A DNA stretch of 64,000 bases from Chloroflexi bacterium OHK40 (GTDB taxonomy: Bacteria; Chloroflexota; Chloroflexia; Chloroflexales; Chloroflexaceae), in NCBI GenBank assembly GCA_004367505.1, contig SFCB01000291.1:46680-110679 (forward strand), in the 5' to 3' direction. This document shows, piece after piece, positions 9,060-18,041 of this stretch (within the stretch, counting starts at the first letter, position 1; each line of letters starts with the position of its first letter). The notes under the pieces are model-generated. The model was not told the DNA's origin and made no database searches. It saw nothing but the letters and a program-made list of their open reading frames with translations. The translations under genes and the position numbers were made by a program.

Positions 9060-9098
9060 TCCGTCCCAACGGTTTCCCCGGGATGGCCAGGACCATTG

Positions 9099-10199
9099 TC
9101 AGGGCAACATGAGCTGCGTGCCGGCGAAGATCAGGTTCGGGTTGGGGCCGATGCGGTCGATATTCGCGTAGTAGATATCAACCCAGCGCATCGGGTCGTT
9201 ATAGCGGGCCCAGGCAATATTCCAGAGGTTATCGCCGGGCTGCACGGTGTAGGCCGGGCCCATAATCGCGGCCAGCCCGGGCGTGTTGAGCGTCAGCCCC
9301 ATCCCCGTCTGAGGCGAGGGAATGTTGAACGTCTGGCCGGGGTAGATCAGGTTGGGGTTCACGATCTGGCTCCGATTGGCCTGGTAGATCAGGTACCAGA
9401 GGGCCCCGTTGCCATAGGCGCGCTGGGCAATCGCCCACAGACTATCGCCGCTCACCACCGTATACATCCCCTGGCCCAGGCCCTGCTGCGAAGAGCCGGG
9501 CGTGACGGTCGGCTGGTAAACCACAGGCGCGATCGTCGGGATGAAGAAGGTCTGCCCCGGGTAGATCCAGTGGGCGTTGGCGATCTGGTTGGCGTTGTAG
9601 TCGAAGATCGTGCGCCAGAGCGCCCCGTTGCCGTAGAAGGCGTAGGCGATACCGCTGAGCGTGTCGCCGGGGCGCACCACGTAGTAGGTGCCGGTGCCCT
9701 GCTGGTTCACCGTGCCGTGGGCATCGACGGCGGGCAGGATCAGGGCCGTGTTGGCCACGAGGGGCTCGGTGGCCATGGCATCAAGGGCCAGTTCGAGGGC
9801 CGCCGCGTCAAGCCCGGCCGATGCGGAGCGCTCGCCACGGGCCCGCAGTTCCATAGCCACCGCAGGCGCTGCCGCGTCAGCCGCCTCGACCGCGCGCTCC
9901 CCACGAGCCCCCAACTCGAGGGCCGACCCGGCCGCCGCCACGCTGACCGCCACCGTCGCGGGGGCGGGCTCGCTCGCCCGGGCCAGTCCGGTCGAGCTGA
10001 GCGCGAGCGCGCCACCGAGCACCAGCGCCAGCCCACCGGCGCGCAGCCGCCGTACCGAGCGCCGCACCGCTAGCGGCGCGGGCACACCCTCGGCCAGCAG
10101 CTGCGAGAACTGCTGCTCATCGACCTCGATCTCCCCCGCCATCAGCTGCGCGAGCAGCTCACCGTCGGTGAGCGTCCGACCCGCCTGAGAGCTGACCAT
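9099..10199 (-). CDS. membrane-anchored or secreted protein with three LysM domains
   Basis: A 366-residue protein. An N-terminal region of about 50 residues with no recognised domain precedes a hydrophobic segment (about 57-77) that is a signal or anchor. An Ala/Glu-rich linker follows. Three LysM repeats begin YYVVRPGDTLSGIA, MYTVVSGDSLWAIA and AYTVQPGDNLWNIA, each ending in a YPGQ- or FAG-type turn and an IP/LP strand. LysM domains bind N-acetylglucosamine polymers of the cell wall. No catalytic domain is present, so it is probably a structural wall-binding protein. The ATG at 10199 has AAAGGG eight bases upstream and is preferred to a start 27 bases earlier. Confidence 0.85.
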   Translation of the reverse strand: MVSSQAGRTLTDGELLAQLMAGEIEVDEQQFSQLLAEGVPAPLAVRRSVRRLRAGGLALVLGGALALSSTGLARASEPAPATVAVSVAAAGSALELGARGERAVEAADAAAPAVAMELRARGERSASAGLDAAALELALDAMATEPLVANTALILPAVDAHGTVNQQGTGTYYVVRPGDTLSGIAYAFYGNGALWRTIFDYNANQIANAHWIYPGQTFFIPTIAPVVYQPTVTPGSSQQGLGQGMYTVVSGDSLWAIAQRAYGNGALWYLIYQANRSQIVNPNLIYPGQTFNIPSPQTGMGLTLNTPGLAAIMGPAYTVQPGDNLWNIAWARYNDPMRWVDIYYANIDRIGPNPNLIFAGTQLMLP

Positions 10200-10275
10200 G
10201 ACTCGTTCCCTTTCTGGTAAGCGCACGCCTTCGCGTGGCCTCTTCCCCCACGTGGTCCGGTCCCTCGTACTAGCC

Positions 10276-10303
10276 AGTGTACGACACCAGATGGATCGTG
10301 AAA
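10276..10303 (-). promoter_or_regulatory. possible promoter of the LysM gene with a shared operator half-site
   Basis: On the minus strand TTTCAC (10303-10298), N16, TACACT (10281-10276). The plus strand at 10280-10289 reads TACGACACCA, ten bases identical to part of the palindrome that overlaps the promoter at 17983-18001. The -35 is weak, so the promoter call is tentative. The shared decamer is a direct observation. Confidence 0.4.
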
Positions 10304-10434
10304 TCCGCCAATAGTCGGGCCTGTTTCTAGATCAGCGTCTGCGTTGCAGCTCATAGCTGGCGAGCGTGTTGATCTGTGGTTCACGACTCTCGGCTATACT
10401 GGTGCCAGAGCAATGAAGCAGAAAGCTGCGAGCG

Positions 10435-11508
10435 ATGGATACAAGCCCGGACCTCTCCAGGCAGGTGGCCAACCTGCACGTGCGCGAGATGGCCCCGCTC
10501 CTGGCGCCCGTGGAGCTCAAGCAGCGGCTGCCGCTGAGCCCTGCGGCGGCCCGCACCGTTACCCAGGCCCGCGAGGCCATCCGGCGCATCCGCCGGGGCG
10601 AGGACCAGCGTCTGCTGGTGGTGATCGGCCCCTGCTCGATCCACGACACCGTCGCGGCCCTCGACTACGCCCGGCGTCTGCGGCGGCTCCACGAGGAGCT
10701 GAGCGGCCAGCTGTTCATCATCATGCGCGCCTATCTGGAGAAGCCCCGCACCACCGTCGGTTGGCGCGGCCTGATCAACGACCCCTTCCTCGACGGCTCC
10801 TTCGACATGAGCGCCGGGCTCACCATCGCCCGCCGCCTGCTGCTGGAGATCAACGAGCTTGGCCTGCCCGTGGCCACCGAGATGCTCGACCCGATCAGCC
10901 CCCAGTATCTCGATGATCAGATCAGCCTCGCCACGATCGGCGCCCGCACCACCGAGGCCCAGACTCACCGCGCCCTCGCCAGCGGCGTCTCGATGCCGGT
11001 CGGCTTCAAGAATGGCACCGACGGCGGCATCCAGGTTGCCGTGAATGCCTGCGTGGCTGCCGCCGGCCAGCATAGTTTCCTCGGCATCGACGAGCGGGGC
11101 CAGAGCGCCGTGGTGAAGACCACCGGCAATCCCGACGGCTTCGTGATCCTCCGAGGCGGGCGCCACGGCCCGAACTACTTCCCCGAGTACGTGGTGCAGG
11201 CCGCCCGCCTCATGCGCGAGGCCAACGTGCAGCCCGCAGTCATGGTGGACTGCAGCCACGCCAATGCCGGAGGCGACTTCCGCCGCCAGGAGGCCGTCTG
11301 GCATAACGTGCTGGAACAGGCCGTGAGCGCCCCCACCCCGATCATCGGTATGATGGTCGAGAGCAACCTGGTGGAGGGCAAGCAGCCGCTCCTGGCCGAT
11401 CGCTCGAAGCTGCGCTACGGCGTCTCGCTCACCGATGGCTGTGTGGGCTGGGAAACCACCGAACTGCTGCTCCACGAGGCCCACCTGGCCCTGGAACGCG
11501 CGCGCTAG
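10435..11508 (+). CDS. 3-deoxy-7-phosphoheptulonate (DAHP) synthase, class I
   Basis: A 357-residue enzyme of the AroF/AroG/AroH family. It condenses phosphoenolpyruvate and erythrose 4-phosphate in the first step of the shikimate pathway. Diagnostic segments are VVIGPCSIHD (about residues 62-71), the RAYLEKPRTTVGWRGLI stretch, VGFKNGTDGG and DCSHANAGGD, which together provide the substrate and metal sites (the Cys of GPCS and the His of DCSHAN). The length matches the E. coli isozymes, and the isozyme type cannot be told. A TATACT -10-like box at 10395-10400 lies 35 bases before the ATG, with no good -35. Confidence 0.95.
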   Translation: MDTSPDLSRQVANLHVREMAPLLAPVELKQRLPLSPAAARTVTQAREAIRRIRRGEDQRLLVVIGPCSIHDTVAALDYARRLRRLHEELSGQLFIIMRAYLEKPRTTVGWRGLINDPFLDGSFDMSAGLTIARRLLLEINELGLPVATEMLDPISPQYLDDQISLATIGARTTEAQTHRALASGVSMPVGFKNGTDGGIQVAVNACVAAAGQHSFLGIDERGQSAVVKTTGNPDGFVILRGGRHGPNYFPEYVVQAARLMREANVQPAVMVDCSHANAGGDFRRQEAVWHNVLEQAVSAPTPIIGMMVESNLVEGKQPLLADRSKLRYGVSLTDGCVGWETTELLLHEAHLALERAR

Positions 11509-11784
11509 CTGGCGCTTTGCCTGCTCAATCGGGTTGCTCATGCCTGGATTGTGCACCAGGCAGCCAGGACAGTGCCAGGATCGGCGGGGGAGATGTGGAG
11601 GAGCTGTGCGGGACGAGCCGTGGACAGCGCCGCGACGCAGCAGATTGCGGCTACGAGGCGCCAACCGCGAATCGTGGTTTCATAGCGCGTCCGGCTTGAT
11701 CATCTGCACCGGCGGGGTGGCGCGGAGGGGCCTGCGGCTCCCTGGCACAAGAACCGCTTGTACACAATCAAGGTTTAGCATCAT

Positions 11785-14721
11785 TCAGGCCAGGGCCGCG
11801 CGCAGCAGCGCCATGGCCCGCTCCCAGGCCCCGTCCCAGCGCTCTGGGGTTGCGGCCAGAAAGGTGGCGGCAGCGAGCCCTGCGGTCTGGCCCCGGGGCA
11901 TCGCAAGCAGGCGGGCGCGCTCGTCCGAGGGCAGGCTAGCCGCCCAGCGGCGCGCAAGTCCCTGTGCGTGCTCCAGATCGTAGTGGCGCGGCGCGAAGGC
12001 CTCCTGGTGGGCGAGCGCCAGGACAAACTGGCGCATGGCCTCGTCCTGGGCGCCCTCCACGCTCGCGCGGCGGGCCCGCAGCAGCGCGGTGCGCCCCCAG
12101 ATCACATGGGCGAAGGCGGGGAGCGGCGGCACTAGCTGGCCTTCGGCCTCACGCAGCAGGCTTGCCACCTGCTCCGGCGGGGCGATGGCGGCCTTGAGCG
12201 TGAGGAACTCGGCCGCGTGGAGGGGGGGGATCCGCTGGCCAAGCTCACTCTCCAGCAGATCGGCGGCGAGGAGCCGGTGGCGCCGGGCGGCCACCTCGTT
12301 CTGCGCGTCTGCGTAGAGTTCGGCCAGGTCGATATCATAGGCGGCCCAGTCGCGCGCGAGCTCGATGCGGGCGGCGGGCTCGCCTTGCAGCAGCGGCACC
12401 GCATCCTGAAAGCAGCGGGTCGCGCCGACGTCTGGCGTGCCGCGCGCGAGCATGCGCCGGTGGGCAAGCACGCCACGGCAGTGAGCCACCAGACCACGGG
12501 CGCGCGGGCTGCCCGACTCGAAGGCTGCGCGTTCGGCCCGCTCCAGCAACTCATCGAGCTCGGCATCGTCACCGCCACGGCGCAGCAGCAGCACGGCGTG
12601 GCGATGGTAGTAGCGGGCCTGGCGGTAGGGCGTGGCGCTGGCACCGTGGTCGGCCAGCACCTCGGCGGAGAGCTGGAGAGCGCGCTCCAGCGCGCCGTCC
12701 AGAGCGAGCAACGAGGCGTAGAGGTGAGTCGCCTGCACCAGATCGGCCGCAACCGGATCCGGTGGCGCAGCCTCACCCTGAGCTTGATACTGGCGGAAGG
12801 CGCGCATCGCCGCCTTGGCGTCGGTGGTCGCCTCAAAGAAGCGCAGCTGCTGCTCGTGCACGAGGCCTCGCACGAGGTGAGCCTGGCCAAGCTGCGAGTC
12901 GCGCTGCAGGCGCAGCAGAAAGTCGGGGGTGGCGCCATCGACGTCCTCGAGGACGGCAATCACCTGCGAGCAACGCCGGCCGATCAGCTCGTGCTCGTCG
13001 GCCAGGTGTACCCGCGAGGCGTTCACGGCCCAGGCGAGCGCCAGGCTCACAAAGAGCCGCCGCGAGCGGGCCGGCAGCGCGGCGATGGCCGCCAGATCCT
13101 CCGGAAAGGCAACGCCATCGGCCGCGAAGCTCGCCATCAGCGTGCTCGCCCGCTCCAGCGCCATCGGGTGCTGCTCCTGCGCATGCAGGAGCCACACGGC
13201 CCGCACCTGCTCGTCCCGGAGGATCGCTTCCAGGCTCAACTCAGACTCGCGCAGGGCATCGAGCCCTGGCTGCACATAGCGGCCGTTCCGCCGCAGACGC
13301 CGGGTGAGGGTGCGCCAGAAGACATCGGAGAGGATCAGGGCCGCCTCGACATCCCGCTCCCGCAGCAAGCGCTCCACGTAGATGGCGTAGCTCGTGTAGC
13401 CACCCCGCGCCACATCGCGGCGCATCTCGTAGGAGACGTGGTTCGCCATCGCGCGCAGCAGCGAGATCAGCTCGCCGGCGTGCTCCACCTGGGCCCGGCT
13501 GAGGGCGCACAGGTAGTCCAGGGTGGGGCCACGCAGCCCCAGGTCGTCGGGTTTGCCACTCTGATCGATCAGCTGGTAAACCTCGTCGTGCAGGAAGAGC
13601 AGCGTCTCGCCGCCCGGCCCGGCTACGGCTTTGACCAGGGCCAGTTCGCCGATCTGGTCCAGGACGACGTAATCGTACTCCAGCCCGAGGTGGGCAAGCA
13701 GCGCCTGGAGCTCGCCCACCCGCAGCCCACGCCGCGCGTAGGAGAGCACGTAGAGGCAGTAGGCGCGCGTCTGGTCGGCCAGACTCAGCGGCGAGAGCGG
13801 GTCGAGCACCGAGTCAACCAGCCAGTCCTCGAACTCGGGCAGGCTCCCGACGCTGAATGGCGGCGCGCCATCAGGCTCCACTGCGGCCGCCCAGCAGGTG
13901 AGCAGCAGCGGCCGGCCCGCCGTGATCTGAAGCAGGGAGTCCGCCGTGCCGGTGTCCACCTGATGTCCGTGTTCGCGCAGGTAGGCCTGGATCTCAGCCG
14001 CCTGCCCGAAAGGCTCGATCTTCTGCACCCCGATAGCCTCAAGCCCCTGCACCTCCAGCCGGGTGAGCAGCGGCAGTTGCCCGTTCTCGGGCGGGCGGCC
14101 GCTCAGGATCACCAGCGTACGGCGGAGCTGCGGCAACACCGTGCGCATCCAGCCCAGCACGAGCTCGCGCTCGCTGAGCACCTGGGCCGCGTGCACGAGC
14201 GCCCCGGGGGGCGCCGGTGAGTCGAGCAGCGTCTCGACGGTGTCGAAGCGCATCACCAGCGGGGCCGCAGCAGCCAGATGGTTCCAACCAGCTACGAAGG
14301 CCTCCCGCAGCCGCAGGCCACGCCGGCGCTCCGGATCGCCAAACTGCCGCTCACCCCGAGTCTCGGCGACCGCCCGGTGATAGGCGGCGAAGGCCGCCTC
14401 AACCTGAGCGGCGGGAAACCCGTGCCAGAGCCCCGCATCATCGGTCGCCAGGCCGGCGATCAGGCGCGCCTCGATCGCCTCGGCGCTGCGGTTCTCAAAG
14501 TCGTACAGGTCGACGATCGGCGCCACGCGCACCTCGGGGCACGTAGCGCGCACAATCTCGGGGAAGCACTGCAAGAGGCGCGTCTTCCCCAGGCCACCGC
14601 CGGCCTCCACCGAGAGCAACCGGCAACCCTCGCCGCCGGCAGCCGCCAGCGTCCAGGCACAGAGCAGCTCCTTGAGGGCGTCGCGGCCCACATAGGTTGG
14701 CAGGCGGTTGAAGGCGCTCAT
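11785..14721 (-). CDS. STAND-type NTPase with long helical-repeat C-terminus (third NTPase of cluster)
   Basis: A 978-residue protein. It starts with an ATPase module: YVGRDALKELL, Walker A GGGLGKT (41-47), a hydrophobic strand ending in D (LVMRFDTVE) and a sensor strand VILSGRP. A winged-helix-like bridge follows, then a long alpha-helical part rich in Ala, Leu and Arg (about 450-978) that looks like degenerate TPR repeats. No effector enzyme domain is recognised. The ATG at 14721 lies just after the TAG of the preceding NTPase gene. A GTG at 14727 overlaps that stop (TAGTG) and is an alternative start. Tight coupling suggests one complex. The family is the STAND/MalT-like regulators by architecture. 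The function is unknown. Confidence 0.75.
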   Translation of the reverse strand: MSAFNRLPTYVGRDALKELLCAWTLAAAGGEGCRLLSVEAGGGLGKTRLLQCFPEIVRATCPEVRVAPIVDLYDFENRSAEAIEARLIAGLATDDAGLWHGFPAAQVEAAFAAYHRAVAETRGERQFGDPERRRGLRLREAFVAGWNHLAAAAPLVMRFDTVETLLDSPAPPGALVHAAQVLSERELVLGWMRTVLPQLRRTLVILSGRPPENGQLPLLTRLEVQGLEAIGVQKIEPFGQAAEIQAYLREHGHQVDTGTADSLLQITAGRPLLLTCWAAAVEPDGAPPFSVGSLPEFEDWLVDSVLDPLSPLSLADQTRAYCLYVLSYARRGLRVGELQALLAHLGLEYDYVVLDQIGELALVKAVAGPGGETLLFLHDEVYQLIDQSGKPDDLGLRGPTLDYLCALSRAQVEHAGELISLLRAMANHVSYEMRRDVARGGYTSYAIYVERLLRERDVEAALILSDVFWRTLTRRLRRNGRYVQPGLDALRESELSLEAILRDEQVRAVWLLHAQEQHPMALERASTLMASFAADGVAFPEDLAAIAALPARSRRLFVSLALAWAVNASRVHLADEHELIGRRCSQVIAVLEDVDGATPDFLLRLQRDSQLGQAHLVRGLVHEQQLRFFEATTDAKAAMRAFRQYQAQGEAAPPDPVAADLVQATHLYASLLALDGALERALQLSAEVLADHGASATPYRQARYYHRHAVLLLRRGGDDAELDELLERAERAAFESGSPRARGLVAHCRGVLAHRRMLARGTPDVGATRCFQDAVPLLQGEPAARIELARDWAAYDIDLAELYADAQNEVAARRHRLLAADLLESELGQRIPPLHAAEFLTLKAAIAPPEQVASLLREAEGQLVPPLPAFAHVIWGRTALLRARRASVEGAQDEAMRQFVLALAHQEAFAPRHYDLEHAQGLARRWAASLPSDERARLLAMPRGQTAGLAAATFLAATPERWDGAWERAMALLRAALA

Positions 14722-14726
14722 CAGCA

Positions 14727-16286
14727 CTACTCGGATCGGGGTGGTGTGTCGCGCAGCAACCGGCGGATGAGCGGATGGAGTGCATAGGCCCGCGTCGCCG
14801 GATCATACGAGCAGCACCCCCGATCGACCAGTACGGCCAGATCGCGCCGGATGCCGGTGATGGAGTCGCCCGTGCGGGCGGCGAGCACACTGGCCAACTC
14901 GGCTGCCTGAAAGGAGTCGGGCATGGCACGGGCCGCATCGAGCAGGGCCAGTAGCCGCGCGCGCTCCTGGTGGGTGGCCGGGCTCAGCATGCGCCCCAGC
15001 AACTCGGCGGCGTAGGCACCGTAGCGGGCCTCGTCGCGGGTAAAGACGGCCGCGTCAATCGGCACATATTCCTGCAGCGCCGCGTGCACAGCCTCCAGGC
15101 AGCCGGCTTCCTGCAGCCGCGCCAGCAGATCCTCGTCGCGGTACACCTGGGCGGGCAGGTCGGCCCCGCCGAGCGCGGCCCGCTCACAGAGCTGGCGCCA
15201 CCGCCGGGCCCAGGGCTCATGGTCGCCGCTGGTGCGCAGGGGTGCCGCCGAAAAGTAGAGCCACTCATTGACCGCGCGGGCCTCGGTGATCGGCTGCCCG
15301 AGCGCCTGGTCGTAGTAGATCGCCTCCAGCTCGCGCCACAGCGCCAGCAGCCGCTGGGGGCTCCTGCGTTGCAGATCGGCTTCGACTGCCCGGCGCAGCG
15401 CCAGGGTGAAGACCGTCCGGTGGCCACGGCTATAATCGAGATGGCCACGGGCCTTCAGCTCCCGCAGAGCTTCCTGCAGGTGCCGCGAGGAGCTATCACC
15501 GAGGGTGCTCCAGCCCGGCAGAAAGCGCCTGAGCAGCCGCTCCATCGTGGGCACGTGCACCGCACGCATCACCCCCACTACGCCGACCACCGCGCGCGTA
15601 GCCTTGCTGAGCGTATCGAGGCGGGGCTCGGGCCCCTCGGGCGGCGGGTCAACCCTGAAGTGGCGCAGCAGGGTCTCGACGGCGGCAGGGTGGCCAAGGG
15701 CCAGATCGTGGAGGGGGAGGCCGAGGGGAGTGCGGGCAGCCTGGCGTGCCATCGCGAGCGTCTCGTCGGGCACCAGCCGGGGGATACTCAGCGGGCGACA
15801 GCGGGCCCGCAGCTCCCAGAAGTGCCAGGCCACGGGCGAGCGGCTGGCGATGATCACCAGGGCGCGGGTGCGCTCAACGACCGGCTTGATCAGCGCCCGC
15901 TGGAGCACTGGCCATTGCTCCAGCGCGTCGACGCCATCGATCAGGAGCAGCCAGGGCTGTCCCGGCTGGCGGGGCGCCTGCAGCGCGCAGGAAACACTCA
16001 CCGCTAGCGGGGCCAGCTCCGGGTGCTCAGGCGTTGGCCCATCGGGCGGGAGCAATGCGCGCAACGGCGCCGCGCCGGTGGCCCAGGTGCCCGCTGGCAC
16101 GGCGAAGTTCAAGGCGGCTACCGGGTAGTCCGAAGCTACCTGCTCGAACACCTGGCGCAGCAGGTAGCTCTTGCCCATCCCGTACGGGCCGACCAGATTC
16201 AGCACCGGCAGCTCACTGTCCGGGCTGGCGAGCAACTGCCGCAGGAGATCGATCAGCCCGGGGCGGCTCTCGACGCGGAGATTCAT
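14727..16286 (-). CDS. AAA/STAND-type ATPase with C-terminal winged helix (second NTPase of cluster)
   Basis: A 519-residue protein with Walker A GPYGMGKS (33-40), Walker B WLLLIDGVDAL (112-122) and a sensor strand VIIASRSP (about 144-151). Middle and C-terminal helices end in a winged-helix-like segment (SVLAARTGDSITGIRRDLAVL to the end) reminiscent of the lid domains of Orc1/Cdc6-like and STAND ATPases. The gene has its own possible control region, a 171-bp gap after the first NTPase gene. It touches the start of the third NTPase gene. No enzymatic effector is seen. A signalling or scaffold ATPase role is inference. Confidence 0.75.
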   Translation of the reverse strand: MNLRVESRPGLIDLLRQLLASPDSELPVLNLVGPYGMGKSYLLRQVFEQVASDYPVAALNFAVPAGTWATGAAPLRALLPPDGPTPEHPELAPLAVSVSCALQAPRQPGQPWLLLIDGVDALEQWPVLQRALIKPVVERTRALVIIASRSPVAWHFWELRARCRPLSIPRLVPDETLAMARQAARTPLGLPLHDLALGHPAAVETLLRHFRVDPPPEGPEPRLDTLSKATRAVVGVVGVMRAVHVPTMERLLRRFLPGWSTLGDSSSRHLQEALRELKARGHLDYSRGHRTVFTLALRRAVEADLQRRSPQRLLALWRELEAIYYDQALGQPITEARAVNEWLYFSAAPLRTSGDHEPWARRWRQLCERAALGGADLPAQVYRDEDLLARLQEAGCLEAVHAALQEYVPIDAAVFTRDEARYGAYAAELLGRMLSPATHQERARLLALLDAARAMPDSFQAAELASVLAARTGDSITGIRRDLAVLVDRGCCSYDPATRAYALHPLIRRLLRDTPPRSE

Positions 16287-16415
16287 GGCGCCTCAATCGC
16301 TGCTGGCCGGCGGCTTAGGACAGCGCGCAGGCCTCCTGCCGCACCGGCACAGGGCCTGTAATTTCTTATACTGCCCGAAAGAACGCCCCCTCGCAAGGTC
16401 GCGCAGTGACCGTTC

Positions 16416-16440
16416 CGTGGAAATCTCGTGGAACTTCCAC
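16416..16440 (-). promoter_or_regulatory. direct and inverted CGTGGAA repeats before the second NTPase gene
   Basis: CGTGGAA occurs at 16416-16422 and again at 16427-16433, exactly 11 bp apart. The second copy is part of a perfect inverted repeat GTGGAA-C-TTCCAC (16428-16440). Direct 7-bp repeats with an 11-bp period are the usual target of OmpR/PhoB-type winged helices, and the gene just upstream encodes such a domain. On the minus strand a TATAAG box lies nearer to the next gene (near 16360). Confidence 0.45.
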
Positions 16441-16457
16441 CACCAGGCCCCCAGGCC

Positions 16458-17954
16458 TCACTCGTCACGAAAGTTGCGCAGCACATAGCCGAAGCCGGTC
16501 GCGTTATCGATGTAGGTGAGCGAGTTCTTCACCTCGGGCTCCAGATCCTCGCGCAGGTTACGAATCAGCTTGCGCAGCGAGCCAGTTGGGTCGGCCCGCA
16601 GATCCGGGTCGGGGTCGTCGCGATACACGTCGTCGGCCAACTCCTTGCTGGAGACCCGCCGGTTCCGGTGGGCCCAGAGGTAGTCCAGGCAGCGCTGGCG
16701 CAGCCGGGGAAGCTTCTGGGCGATCCGTCGATCGCCCAGCCAGACATCGCCCCGCTTGTCGACGAAGAGCAGCGGTGGGTCGGTAGAGACGGCGGCCGGG
16801 TTCGGGAGGCGTCGGGGCGGCTCGGGCGAGAGCACCGTCGCTGGTGGGGGCCCACCGACAGCCAGGCCGGAAGGCTGGTACTCGGCCATGGGGGCGACCT
16901 CCAGCACGGTGGCCGCCGCGATCGGGGCGTCGGGGTCGTCGCTGCGGGCGAGGTGCCTGGTAACCACCATATCGGCGAGGCGCAACAGCTCCCGGGGCGA
17001 GCAGTCGGCCCGCTTGGCGAGGTGCAGGTCAACATCAAAGTCGGCGGCACAGAGGTCGCTAAAACAACGGGTACTCCCCTGGGACGTCTGGCTCAACTGG
17101 CTACAGATAATCAGCCGCTGCTCGAGCATCGCCACCAGATCCTGGGGACGCCACTCCAGCATCAGGCTGCGCATAATCTCAAGGCGGCCGATGCGCTGGG
17201 CGAGGAGCAGCTCGCGTAAGGCGATGGGCAGAAAGAACTTGAACGCGACCCCCTCGCTATCGAGCAGGCCGGCGGCGTTCAGCAGCGGCGCGAGCACTCG
17301 CGCCTGGAGCTCCAGATCGTCACGGGTCTCGTGCCACTCGTCCACTCCGTCCACCAGCACGTAGAGGCTGGCAAAGCCAGCGCTACGGGTGAGGCCTACC
17401 AGCAGGCCAAGCCAGCGCTGGGCGCTGGGCGGCTGCTGGCGATAGTGCTGGATCATGCCCTCGAGATTGGGCGGCAGAAAGAAGGCTGGCTGCCGGTCGG
17501 GGGCGAAGAGGGCGAGCAGAGCACAGAAGCGGGCGTAGGCGGCGCTGTCGGCCTGCATCCGGCGCAGCCGCTCCCCCGAGGCGCGCAGCTGATCGGCCAG
17601 GGCCTCCACCACCAGCACCCGCAACTGGGTGAGGTAGTAGTCTAGATCGGGAGGAGGGGCACCGGCGCCGAGCACACCGCTGAAGTCGGTGAGGCTCACG
17701 GCCAGGGCCGGATCGTCGGCGCGCTCCTGCACGCGCCGGGCCATCTCGATACGGTGGCTCGTCTTACCGTGGCCGGTCGGGGCAAAGACGAGGCAGGGCT
17801 CGGGGCGCGTTGGCGTACCGACGATCGTGGTGAAGAGCTCGCTTGGCACAAACCATGCGGGCAATAGATCGCGCTCGCGCTCCGCCCGGACGGTGTCGAA
17901 GGGGTCGCGATGGAATCCCCGGCGCTCGAGGAACGTCGCGCGAGATAAGGGCAT
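16458..17954 (-). CDS. P-loop ATPase fused to an OmpR/PhoB-type winged helix (first NTPase of cluster)
   Basis: A 498-residue protein. The N-terminal ATPase has Walker A APTGHGKTS (58-66) and Walker B LYVLVDGVDEW (197-207). A Pro-rich linker (about 355-395) leads to a C-terminal Trans_reg_C-like winged helix (about 395-495) with a small beta hairpin (VWLGDRRIA), a recognition-helix region (PTGSLRKLIRNLREDL) and a terminal wing YIDNATGFGYVL. A DNA-binding domain of response-regulator type without its own receiver, next to a lone receiver gene, suggests a split regulator. Its promoter has a strong palindromic operator. The exact family is not known to me. Confidence 0.8.
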   Translation of the reverse strand: MPLSRATFLERRGFHRDPFDTVRAERERDLLPAWFVPSELFTTIVGTPTRPEPCLVFAPTGHGKTSHRIEMARRVQERADDPALAVSLTDFSGVLGAGAPPPDLDYYLTQLRVLVVEALADQLRASGERLRRMQADSAAYARFCALLALFAPDRQPAFFLPPNLEGMIQHYRQQPPSAQRWLGLLVGLTRSAGFASLYVLVDGVDEWHETRDDLELQARVLAPLLNAAGLLDSEGVAFKFFLPIALRELLLAQRIGRLEIMRSLMLEWRPQDLVAMLEQRLIICSQLSQTSQGSTRCFSDLCAADFDVDLHLAKRADCSPRELLRLADMVVTRHLARSDDPDAPIAAATVLEVAPMAEYQPSGLAVGGPPPATVLSPEPPRRLPNPAAVSTDPPLLFVDKRGDVWLGDRRIAQKLPRLRQRCLDYLWAHRNRRVSSKELADDVYRDDPDPDLRADPTGSLRKLIRNLREDLEPEVKNSLTYIDNATGFGYVLRNFRDE

Positions 17955-17982
17955 GCCAACTCACATGGCAGTACGGTCATGG

Positions 17983-18028
17983 ATACGACATGGTGTCGTA
18001 TTGTACCCAGGGTGCGGGGCAAAGTCAA
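17983..18028 (-). promoter_or_regulatory. promoter of the first NTPase gene with overlapping 19-bp palindromic operator
   Basis: On the minus strand TTGACT (18028-18023), N17, TACAAT (18005-18000). The sequence 17983-18001 is a perfect inverted repeat ATACGACA-N3-TGTCGTAT. It covers the end of the -10 box and the predicted start, and it ends 29 bp before the ATG at 17954. A protein bound there would block transcription, so this is a strong repressor-operator candidate. Confidence 0.7.
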
Positions 18029-18041
18029 CGGGGACGTGGCG

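Larger units (their letters stand above)
8770..9098. other. intergenic region between convergent genes, two hairpins
   Basis: There is no gene in these 329 bases. They begin with a low-complexity run (GAGAACCGAGAATCAGGAAC) like the words found in the heat-shock operon spacers. A degenerate hairpin-family copy CCCGCGCACGCGAG is near 8883, a clean copy at 9015-9032 and a 12-bp-stem hairpin at 9034-9059. Confidence 0.5.

Noticed and set aside
12217..14220. A 667-codon plus-strand frame opposite the third NTPase gene
   Set aside because: No recognisable motif or ribosome site, and the minus-strand gene has Walker motifs and sits in a coupled operon.
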